Below, piece by piece: positions 1 to 6,264 of a stretch of DNA of 33,354 nucleotides; positions within the stretch are counted from its first letter, which is position 1; each line of letters begins with the position of its first letter. A program made the position numbers and the translations under genes. The stretch is from Metabacillus fastidiosus NBRC 101226 (GTDB taxonomy: Bacteria; Bacillota; Bacilli; Bacillales; Bacillaceae), in assembly GCF_001591625.1 (NCBI RefSeq), contig NZ_BCVG01000033.1:1-33354 (forward strand), given 5' to 3'. The notes under the pieces were generated by a model that was not told the DNA's origin, did no database searches, and saw nothing but the letters and a program-made list of their open reading frames with translations.

Positions 1-46
1 AGTGGGGAGGAGAAAAAATCCCTACTGATGGAAGTTTCACTTTATT
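1..46 (+). repeat. 3' part of a dispersed hairpin repeat, cut by the window edge
   Basis: This matches the end of the full copy at 13781-13915: an AGTGGGG arm, an A-rich loop, a complementary arm ending CCTACT, then GATGGAAGTTTCACTTTATT. The loop and arm bases differ between copies but the stem survives, here with one G-T pair. The left part of the element lies outside the window. Confidence 0.75.
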
Positions 47-138
47 CTCTGGCTGACCTTATAATACGAATGGGTACTTTAATAAATAGCTAAAAGGTCT
101 TCAGTTAAAGATCCTGTTTTGATGCCTATGATGTTTTT

Positions 139-210
139 TATGTTAACTGGATTAATATAATTCACTTATTTAAATGTTTTAAATCCTTATTTAACTAAAG
201 AAGTAGGATA
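139..210 (+). repeat. Intergenic block repeated at 1579-1650
   Basis: Aligned without large gaps to 1579-1650 (constant offset 1440), this block is roughly 70% identical and shares the core CACTTATTT. It begins with TATGTTAACT, a 10-mer that also occurs at 1367, 4398 and 4949. It sits directly upstream of the small gene at 248 and probably supplies its promoter region. Just before it, at about 92-120, is a decayed terminator-like hairpin. Confidence 0.55.
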
Positions 211-247
211 AAATATAGTTACAAATATGGGAAAAGGTGAGACAGAA

Positions 248-598
248 ATGAAATTCAAATATTACCTTAGTGGAATTGGCTGGGCAACTTGTAATGTCGA
301 AATTAATAAACAGAAATTAGAATTCACAGTAAGTTATTTAACTAATTGTTTAGATGATTTTTTAAAATCATTAATGTATTTAAATTCTTTTTGTGTTCCT
401 AAATATGAGGTAAGGAAAAAAACTGAGTGTGAATGGGAAGGAGAACCAGAAGGAATTGTATGGTCTTTTGAATTAAAAGAAAAAAATTCACTTTTTATTG
501 AGGTAATGTATTATGAAGATTTATATGACAAAGATAGCTCTCAAACACTAATTAAAACTGAATACCAATATGATGAATTTTTACGAAAAGGCTCTTGA
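248..598 (+). CDS. Hypothetical protein, 116 aa
   Basis: I do not recognise this family with certainty. The protein is soluble and acidic, with no signal peptide or membrane segment, and begins MKFKYYLSGIGWATCNVEI. The start at 248 is chosen because AAAGGTGA lies about 7 bases upstream; an in-frame ATG at 227 has no such site. The gene is flanked by a repeated intergenic block and ends on its own terminator, so it looks like a self-contained single-gene unit. Small proteins of this look occur as orphan or immunity-like genes in Bacillus, but nothing here proves that role. Confidence 0.75.
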   Translation: MKFKYYLSGIGWATCNVEINKQKLEFTVSYLTNCLDDFLKSLMYLNSFCVPKYEVRKKTECEWEGEPEGIVWSFELKEKNSLFIEVMYYEDLYDKDSSQTLIKTEYQYDEFLRKGS

Positions 599-615
599 AG
601 AAAAGAGCCTTTTTT
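586..615 (+). terminator. Intrinsic terminator of the gene at 248-598
   Basis: An 11-bp stem (AAAAGGCTCTT with AAGAGCCTTTT) around a 6-base loop runs into a T-tract; the stop codon lies at the top of the stem. The tail that follows (TTTACTGC then TAAAC, ATCGGT, ATGTAAACT) resembles the tail after the terminator at 4900. Confidence 0.85.
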
Positions 616-715
616 ACTGCCTAAACTATCGGTCATGTAAACTTAGAATCCTTCACAACCCTTTTATATTAACATTTTATAAAAATCCAGTTTAGTTTCA
701 TTATATATACATATT

Positions 716-1291
716 TTAATCTTTTTGTTCTGTTATTAGTGAAGTAATTGTTCCAATAATACAGATATTCAAGCAAGAAAAAAGAAATGCTTTTATTCCT
801 AACATATTAAGCCCTGCTGTTACAATTAGACCATCTATTATTATAATAATAATGCCTATATTTACAGAAAAATCTTCTGATATAAATTGGGCTAACAAGT
901 CGGTTCCTCCAGTGCTTGTTTTATATCGAAGCATGATTCCTAATCCGATTCCAATAAATATTCCACCTAATAATACACTGATAAAGATAGAAAGAAAAAA
1001 TTGGGTTCTTAAAGGTGCTAACCAATCAATCATTATAGAAGCAACAATTAAACCTAGGAAGTTATTGTAAAAGAGTGTTCGTTTATAGATCCACGCATAT
1101 ATGAAAAGAGGGATGCTTAAAAGAAACATAGCTAAACCTGTTGGATAACCAAGGTAATAATGCAGTATAAGAGCAATTCCTGTAATACCTCCGTCTAACA
1201 AATGATGAGGAACTAAAAAACCGTTTATGCCTATGCTTATTAATAAACTACCTATAAGGATAGCAGCTGTCTTCTGAAAAATATCTATCAC
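716..1291 (-). CDS. YitT family membrane protein, short form without DUF2179
   Basis: The 191-residue product has five to six hydrophobic segments and the YitT/DUF161 signature: N-terminal GINGFLVPHHLLDGGITGIAL and a later GIGLGIMLRYKTSTGGTDLLA. Full-length YitT proteins are about 280 residues and end in a cytosolic DUF2179 domain, which is absent here. The function of the family is not firmly known. The start is uncertain. GTG at 1291 is the only standard start near the N-terminus, but it overlaps the AAAGGTG ribosome site, which is better spaced for an ATT codon three codons later (1282). The gene stands alone on the minus strand and I see no strong terminator behind it. Confidence 0.8.
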   Translation of the reverse strand: MIDIFQKTAAILIGSLLISIGINGFLVPHHLLDGGITGIALILHYYLGYPTGLAMFLLSIPLFIYAWIYKRTLFYNNFLGLIVASIMIDWLAPLRTQFFLSIFISVLLGGIFIGIGLGIMLRYKTSTGGTDLLAQFISEDFSVNIGIIIIIIDGLIVTAGLNMLGIKAFLFSCLNICIIGTITSLITEQKD

Positions 1292-1445
1292 CTTTTATCA
1301 TTTTTTACTGCTAATATATGTACAAGTATATGATTTCAGAAGTAGGCTAAGATTGGTAACAAGTATTATGTTAACTTTTTTGGAAATTGTTCGTTCAATA
1401 AGCCTATGATTCTCTTATAAAGGAGAGTTAAAGAGAGGTTATTAT

Positions 1446-1499
1446 TTGGCTAAAAAGTACGTTAATCTAATAAACAGCGAAAAGGATCTTTCTATCTGA
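1446..1499 (+). pseudogene. Truncated small ORF ended by the mini-IS
   Basis: TTG at 1446 follows an AGAGAGG site and opens a 17-codon frame (MAKKYVNLINSEKDLSI). Its stop codon TGA is made by the first three bases of the insertion-sequence relic at 1497. It is probably the start of a small gene cut short; the original product is unknown. Confidence 0.3.
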
Positions 1500-1570
1500 A
1501 CTGCACCCCAATTGTTAGACATCACTAACAGTTGAAGGTACAGTTCACTTTGATTAAAAGAGCCTTTTTT
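1480..1570 (+). terminator. Terminator hairpin split by a mini-IS
   Basis: AAAAGGATCTTT (1480-1491) pairs with AAAGAGCCTTTT (1557-1568) with one mismatch in twelve, followed by T residues. The two arms are separated by the 51-bp element at 1497-1547. Without the element this would be an ordinary terminator like those at 586 and 4900. Confidence 0.55.
1497..1547. mobile_element. 51-bp mini-IS: two facing ends of an IS3-like element
   Basis: The sequence reads TGAACTGCACCCCAATTGTT, a few central bases, then the imperfect inverted copy ending GGTACAGTTCA. The outer tips (TGAACTG and CAGTTCA) are perfect inverted repeats, and the ends resemble those of IS3/IS150-group elements. No transposase lies between them. 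No clean target duplication is seen. It is either an internally deleted copy or a very short non-autonomous element. Confidence 0.6.
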
Positions 1571-1571
1571 C

Positions 1572-1763
1572 TGTCGATAATATTAATTAGATTGATATAA
1601 ATCACTTATTTAGATACTTTAAAACTTTATTTCAACAGAGGGAAGTATAGTGTTTAATAAGCTCAAATGGGGCCCCGGTAGAAAAGCGCGGAAAATATAC
1701 ACTAATCCAATTTCTGAATGCAAAAACCAATTTTCCTTATGCTAAGCTAAGGACGGATCAGCT
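1572..1763. other. Non-coding stretch, including a copy of the 139-210 block
   Basis: Bases 1579-1650 repeat the block at 139-210. The rest holds a short GGGGCCCC palindrome near 1670 and nothing I can assign. Together with 1292-1445, where I also see no gene, the 1292-1763 gap appears to be decayed sequence: a lost small gene, a terminator and an IS relic. Confidence 0.5.
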
Positions 1764-3179
1764 TTAATCTTTGTATTTAAAATTATATATAGCTTTATAT
1801 AGTCTGGTCACACCTTCTTTTATTTCTTCATTTTTTAGATGCCCATACCCCAAAATAATTCGATTATGATGTTTTCCTTTTTCAATAGTATGATCTTCTA
1901 CAGGATACACTTTAACTCCAAACTGTTCGATCCATTCAAGTAATTCTTTTGAAAAATGGGATTCATTTAATTCAACAATTAGATGTAAACCTGTTGAATA
2001 ACCGAAAATATTCACCTTATTCGAAAATGTTGTTCTTAAACAATGAATAAGGAAGTTTCTTCGGTTTTTATAAACCTTCTTCATCTTCATAATATGTCGT
2101 TCCAAATAGCCTTCATCAATAAAACGGGCAAGGATAAGCTGATCTAAAGAAGGAGTATGCAGATCCGAAAACCATTTTAGCTTGCGACATTTTTCAATAA
2201 GTTGTGAAGGAAGAATTAAATACCCCATTCTAAGGGCTGGTGTTAAGATTTTACTAAACGAACCAATATATAACACACGATCTGGATCCAATCCCTGTAA
2301 TGAACTTATAGGTGAGCCTTCATATCTAAACTCACTGTCATAATCATCCTCAACAAGATAACAATTTGTTTTTCTCGAGTAGTTAATCAATTGAATCCGT
2401 CGCTGAATCGGTAACGTTCCTCCTAAAGGGAACTGATGAGAAGGAGTAATAAAGACAAACTTTGGATTTTTATTTACTGGAAGCAAAGATGTCTTCATTC
2501 CATATTCATCAACAGGTATAGGATAAAGGAAAGAGCCCGAAGTTTTAAAAATGGTTTGAATGTCATTGGTTATTGGGTCTTCAATAAAGACTTGATCATC
2601 CGGCGATAAAAGCAATTTAGAAACAAGTGTTAGAGCTTGGGTTGCACCAGAAGTAATCACTATTTGCTCTGGATGACAATCAACACCTCTTGTTTTTAGT
2701 AAATAGCGTGATAAAACTTGCCTTAATTCCAGACGTCCTTCAGGAATATCGTATCCAAACGTAGAAGGTGCAATGTCATTCCATATGGTATGTGATAATT
2801 TTGCCCATGTCTTACGCGGAAATAAATCCAGTGCTGGTATCCCTGAACGAAAGTTGATGATATTATCATCTTTATTTTTATCTTCACCCAAATTCAAAGA
2901 ATGAAATGAAGGTGTTTTTTTCTGTTGTTCTAAAAAAGTCCCTTTAGCAACAAATGTTCCTGAACCTATCCGTGAAACTAAAAAACCTTCAGCTAATAAT
3001 TGATCATAAGCTTCTAAAATCACATTCCTGGACACTTTTAACTCAGAAGACAGCTCACGTGTCGATGGTAGTTTTTCTCCAGATTGTAAGTTCCCATTTA
3101 AAATTTGTTCTCGTATTTGTTGATAAATTTGTCTAATTAAAGGTATATCCAACGACCGGTCAATAGGTATCCAAAGCAT
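1764..3179 (-). CDS. MocR/GabR family transcriptional regulator
   Basis: The 471-residue protein joins a GntR-type winged helix (about residues 10-80; GEKLPSTRELSSELKVSRN) to a class-I aminotransferase-like domain (about 110-465). Lys310 in GSFSKILTPALRMGY should hold pyridoxal phosphate, and EDDYDSEFRY (277-286) is the family motif. The length is normal. MocR proteins bind PLP or an amino-compound adduct and usually control a divergent gene. Here that gene is proline dehydrogenase at 3292, so a role in proline or related amino-acid use is likely but inferred. The start follows an AAGGGG site. The 112-base spacer to the divergent gene carries direct repeats. Confidence 0.9.
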   Translation of the reverse strand: MLWIPIDRSLDIPLIRQIYQQIREQILNGNLQSGEKLPSTRELSSELKVSRNVILEAYDQLLAEGFLVSRIGSGTFVAKGTFLEQQKKTPSFHSLNLGEDKNKDDNIINFRSGIPALDLFPRKTWAKLSHTIWNDIAPSTFGYDIPEGRLELRQVLSRYLLKTRGVDCHPEQIVITSGATQALTLVSKLLLSPDDQVFIEDPITNDIQTIFKTSGSFLYPIPVDEYGMKTSLLPVNKNPKFVFITPSHQFPLGGTLPIQRRIQLINYSRKTNCYLVEDDYDSEFRYEGSPISSLQGLDPDRVLYIGSFSKILTPALRMGYLILPSQLIEKCRKLKWFSDLHTPSLDQLILARFIDEGYLERHIMKMKKVYKNRRNFLIHCLRTTFSNKVNIFGYSTGLHLIVELNESHFSKELLEWIEQFGVKVYPVEDHTIEKGKHHNRIILGYGHLKNEEIKEGVTRLYKAIYNFKYKD

Positions 3180-3205
3180 ATTTACATTTTCCCCTTAAAC
3201 AGAAT

Positions 3206-3238
3206 TGGTACTATCAAAAAATATAAAAAATGGCACTA
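3206..3238. promoter_or_regulatory. Candidate MocR operator: direct repeat in the divergent spacer
   Basis: TGGTACTA (3206-3213) and TGGCACTA (3231-3238) are direct repeats 25 bases apart, flanking an A/T-rich run. Regulators of the MocR family (GabR, PdxR) are known to bind spaced direct repeats between themselves and a divergent target. No consensus -35/-10 pair could be fixed with confidence. Confidence 0.45.
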
Positions 3239-3291
3239 ATAGAAACCATTTTACCATGATAAAGTTGATTCAAATAGGAAAAAGGAGATGT

Positions 3292-4257
3292 ATGGTAATG
3301 ATTAATCCAAAAATCCAAGTCAGCCAAGCACTTAAATCGATTGCACGAAATGAACATATTAAATCCTATATTCAACAATCTAATGAACTCTATCCCTTAT
3401 TATTACAAGCTGCCCAAAGATTTGTCACCGGAGAGAATAGGCAAGATGGGATTGTAACAGCAAAAGAACTGCTCTCAAGGGGCTATTTTATTTCACTGGA
3501 ATACATAGGAGAAAATACGACAGATTTAGAGGAATGTCGAAAAGTAAAAGATGAGTTTTTGAATCTTATTGAAGAAATGGGTTCTCTGTCTATGAAGCAA
3601 ACTGTTTCGCTTGATTTATCACATATTGGGTTATCAGTGGATTCAGAAACAGCTTATATTCATTTACTGGAAGTAGTCAAGAAAGCACAACTGTATGGGA
3701 TTACACTTATGATAGGTATGGAAGAGTCATCGAAAACAAATGACATTCTTGATATCTATAAAAAAACAATAGAGCAGTACCCTAATGTTGGGATAACTAT
3801 ACAGGCACACTTATTTCGATCTAACAATGATATTAAGGAACTCATTCATTATCCTGGGAAAATACGGCTTGTCAAAGGGGCTTATCAAGAATCTTCCGAT
3901 ATCGCTATGTCTAGATCAAATGAATTAAATAACCATTATCTTAAACTTGTAAAACAATTAATAGATGCTAACCACCCGGTATCCATAGCCACACATGATG
4001 AGGTACTTATTCAAGAAATGGTACACCGTCAATACCTTAATCATCCCAACGTAGAAATGGAAATGCTCTACGGAATCCGTCCGGATTTGATAAGGGATTT
4101 AAAAAGTAAAGGGTACAATTGTAAAATATATTTGCCTTATGGAAAAGAGTGGTACTTGTATTTATGTCATCGAATAGCTGAATATCCGGAAAATCTATAT
4201 AGTGTTCTAACGGATATGATCAATCCATCTTTAACAGAGAGAAGTAAATCCTATTGA
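3292..4257 (+). CDS. Proline dehydrogenase (PutB-like)
   Basis: This is a stand-alone FAD enzyme that oxidises proline to pyrroline-5-carboxylate. The 321 residues fit monofunctional Gram-positive PutB. Family motifs present are DLSHIGLS, RLVKGAYQES, ATHDE, MLYGIRPDL and YLPYGKEWYLY. The canonical substrate-binding Arg-Arg pair near the C-terminus reads Cys-His293-Arg294-Ile-Ala-Glu here, so the first Arg is His. The start at 3292 (or 3298) follows AAAGGAG at 3281; the frame is open further upstream but lacks a ribosome site. No pyrroline-5-carboxylate dehydrogenase or proline transporter gene is in the window. A truncated EamA transporter gene overlaps its stop. Confidence 0.88.
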   Translation: MVMINPKIQVSQALKSIARNEHIKSYIQQSNELYPLLLQAAQRFVTGENRQDGIVTAKELLSRGYFISLEYIGENTTDLEECRKVKDEFLNLIEEMGSLSMKQTVSLDLSHIGLSVDSETAYIHLLEVVKKAQLYGITLMIGMEESSKTNDILDIYKKTIEQYPNVGITIQAHLFRSNNDIKELIHYPGKIRLVKGAYQESSDIAMSRSNELNNHYLKLVKQLIDANHPVSIATHDEVLIQEMVHRQYLNHPNVEMEMLYGIRPDLIRDLKSKGYNCKIYLPYGKEWYLYLCHRIAEYPENLYSVLTDMINPSLTERSKSY

Positions 4258-4409
4258 ACGAACATTTAATCCCAAGTTTGAAAATCATTTTGGCTATGAT
4301 TATTGTTGGAAGTTCGGTTGTGGTAGATAAACTGATTGTTCAAACTTTCCCTTATATCTTCGCTTGTTATACGGGACCACAAGTCCCACGGGTACTTTAT
4401 GTTAACTAA
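4254..4409 (+). pseudogene. N-terminal fragment of an EamA (DMT) transporter
   Basis: A TTG overlapping the proline dehydrogenase stop opens a frame whose first ~39 codons read like the start of an EamA exporter (LNEHLIPSLKIILAMIIVGS, then SVVVDKLIVQTFPYIFACY). At about 4372 it passes into an unrelated hairpin (GGGAC CACAA GTCCC) and the repeated tail TATGTTAACT, and stops at 4407. The remaining ~250 residues are missing. The overlap implies the two genes were once an operon. MocR regulators are often paired with EamA transporters, which supports the reading. Confidence 0.6.
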
Positions 4410-4490
4410 GAATGCTTTGAATGTTAATAAATGTATATCTGCTTGTAGACAAACATATCATTTACAAAACTTTCCTGTGAGGTGATGTAA

Positions 4491-4889
4491 ATGATACAAG
4501 GAAAATTAATGATTATTGGTATTTCTATTTTCCTGATTATTGGAATATCACTATTTTTCTTTAATCAGAAAGCTCAAAACGATCCTCAACCGATAATTGA
4601 AGAAGTAAATACTGATAATGCTAGAAAAGAAAATGCCCTTCTCATAATCTCTATTACAGATGGTTTAAATAACCCAGCAGAAATTGGTGACATATTGGTT
4701 AATTATCAAGAGTCGATTACTGTTCATACAATCTTAGACGGTACTGAATCAAATATAAAAACTCGATCTAAAGAAATTGAAACTAAGGTTAAAAGCATTT
4801 TGACATCTGATGAATTAAAATCGATAGATATTACTCCATATATGAATACAATAAAAGTCGTTGATAAAAGTGGAGATGTAATTAATTGA
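4491..4889 (+). CDS. Hypothetical membrane-anchored protein, 132 aa
   Basis: An uncleaved-looking N-terminal membrane segment (about residues 6-24) is followed by a ~105-residue hydrophilic domain rich in Ile, Asp, Glu and Lys, probably outside the cell. There is no lipobox Cys and no recognised domain. The ribosome site GAGGTGATG lies just upstream of the ATG. Like the gene at 248 it is a single-gene unit ending in a terminator of the same style, within the repeat-rich first 5 kb. The function is unknown. Confidence 0.75.
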   Translation: MIQGKLMIIGISIFLIIGISLFFFNQKAQNDPQPIIEEVNTDNARKENALLIISITDGLNNPAEIGDILVNYQESITVHTILDGTESNIKTRSKEIETKVKSILTSDELKSIDITPYMNTIKVVDKSGDVIN

Positions 4890-4899
4890 GTTTTACAGA

Positions 4900-4930
4900 A
4901 GAAGGATCTTCAATTTGAGGATCTTTTTTT
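4900..4930 (+). terminator. Intrinsic terminator of the gene at 4491-4889
   Basis: AAGGATCTTCAA (4902-4913) pairs with TTGAGGATCTTT (4915-4926), allowing two G-T pairs and opening of the innermost pairs, then seven T residues. The following ACTGC, TAAAAC, ATCGAT, TATGTTAACT tail resembles the tail after 615. Confidence 0.8.
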
Positions 4931-5070
4931 ACTGCTTAAAACATCGATTATGTTAACTAAAGAATTAAACTGTGTTTTTTATATTTTATGTAATGGTTTA
5001 TAGGATATAAAATATTTTAGGTATTTATAGTAGTATAAAACCTAAGTTTTTTTAAAAAAAGGGGTTCATT

Positions 5071-5178
5071 ATGAATAAACCTAAAACCAATAGATGAGTT
5101 GATTCTATTAAAAAATATTTTGTAATAGGTTTAGAAAGCATTCAAGTTGGGTAAAACAAATTGTGTTCTGAGATTTGA
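5071..5178 (+). pseudogene. Possible decayed small gene
   Basis: ATG at 5071 follows AAAAGGGG. The frame reads MNKPKTNR, a TGA, then VDSIKKYFVIGLESIQVG, a TAA, then NKLCSEI and another stop. Read through the stops it looks like a coherent small amphipathic protein, which suggests decay by point mutation. The family is not recognised. Apart from this and the terminator at 4900, I see nothing in the 4890-5237 gap. Confidence 0.3.
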
Positions 5179-5237
5179 ACGATTAGTTAAAGTCAAATAA
5201 TAAGTGTATTAGGAAAAGAAATGAAAGGGGAATGAAA

Positions 5238-5663
5238 ATGTCTGAAAAATTATTTACTGCATCTGTGACAGCTAATGGAGGAAGAGAAGGAAGAGTAGAA
5301 TCTTCTGAGGGAAACATTAAGCTTGATTTAGCAATGCCGGGAACTCCAAGAAAGAAGCAGCTTCCGGATGCTACTAATCCGGAGCAGTTATTTGCAGCTG
5401 GCTACTCGGCTTGTTTTGACGGTGCCCTACAGCTGATGGCAAAAAATGCGGGAGTACAATTTGAGTCAGAAGTAACAGCAAATGTCAGCCTTTTAAAAGA
5501 TGAAACGGATCAAGGTTTTAAACTTGGTGTCACTTTACAAGTAAAGGGAACGGGAATCGAGAAGGAGAAATTAGAGGAGCTTGTTCATAAAGCACATGAT
5601 TTCTGTCCTTATTCGAAGGCTACGAGAGGTAATGTTGATGTCCAGTTAGAAGTAATTGGTTAA
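5238..5663 (+). CDS. Organic hydroperoxide resistance protein (Ohr/OsmC family)
   Basis: Ohr reduces organic peroxides to alcohols using a reactive Cys pair recycled by lipoyl proteins. The 141-residue product has the family length and key residues: Arg19, Glu49, peroxidatic Cys59 (YSACFDGA) and resolving Cys123 (DFCPYSKATRGN). The start at 5238 is preferred over the ATG at 5232 because AAAGGGG sits 7 bases upstream of the former and only 1 base from the latter. No OhrR repressor gene is in the window and I could not identify a clear OhrR operator. The gene is monocistronic with a strong terminator. Confidence 0.93.
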   Translation: MSEKLFTASVTANGGREGRVESSEGNIKLDLAMPGTPRKKQLPDATNPEQLFAAGYSACFDGALQLMAKNAGVQFESEVTANVSLLKDETDQGFKLGVTLQVKGTGIEKEKLEELVHKAHDFCPYSKATRGNVDVQLEVIG

Positions 5664-5689
5664 GCTTTATTTCAGGTAATTTTAAATTA

Positions 5690-5749
5690 GAAAAGAATGG
5701 TTTGGAGAAACCTTTAACGGATGATTTCTCCAAGCCGTTCTTTTCTTTG
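5690..5749 (+). terminator. Long-stem intrinsic terminator after ohr
   Basis: AAAAGAATGGTTTGGAGAAA (from 5691) pairs with the complementary arm ending at 5744, with few mismatches, around a ~14-base loop; a T-rich run follows. Confidence 0.85.
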
Positions 5750-6264
5750 CTTTAGATGAAGAAAAGGACAGAGGATAAATAGGAATTAACTGTAAGTATT
5801 GGAACTCTGACGGTTTAGCTGTTTACATTTAATTGGCCTTTGTTTTCATAGAGGACAGGGTTCATATATATTGTTCGTTATTTTCACCAGTTTGGTTTTA
5901 TGTAAAATAATGTAACAGTGCTTATCTGTTTTTATAAAACCGACTTATTTTTTTAAATGTTTAGAAAAGTGAAATTGTTTTTTTAACACTTTAATTGTAT
6001 TGTATTTGATGAAGTAGAAATTCAATATTTCCATCCGTTAAAATAAATATAATAGTTCAAAGAGCTGATTATAATGAAATTGATCAAATATTAGTGACAG
6101 CTCACTATTTTAATAACAAGACTAAGAGCCTAATAGTATAGGTATGATTGTACATAGGTATTGTATTCAACCGTTTTTTAGATAAATAATTGTACGAAAA
6201 TATAACTGGGATATTTGAAATTAAATATTCAGGTTGAAAGGTGCTATATGAAAGGAGTTTAACT
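5750..6264 (+). other. Gene-free stretch with a possible coding relic
   Basis: No gene with a start and ribosome site is present. A frame open from 6013 to a TAG at 6139 encodes protein-like sequence (ADYNEIDQILVTAHYFNNKT) without a start codon, possibly the tail of a lost gene. The stretch is very AT-rich. Promoter elements for the kinase gene at 6265 must lie here, but none stands out. Confidence 0.35.

Noticed and set aside
852-1070. 72-codon plus-strand ORF opposite the YitT gene
   Set aside because: Lies entirely within a membrane-protein gene on the other strand and has no ribosome site.
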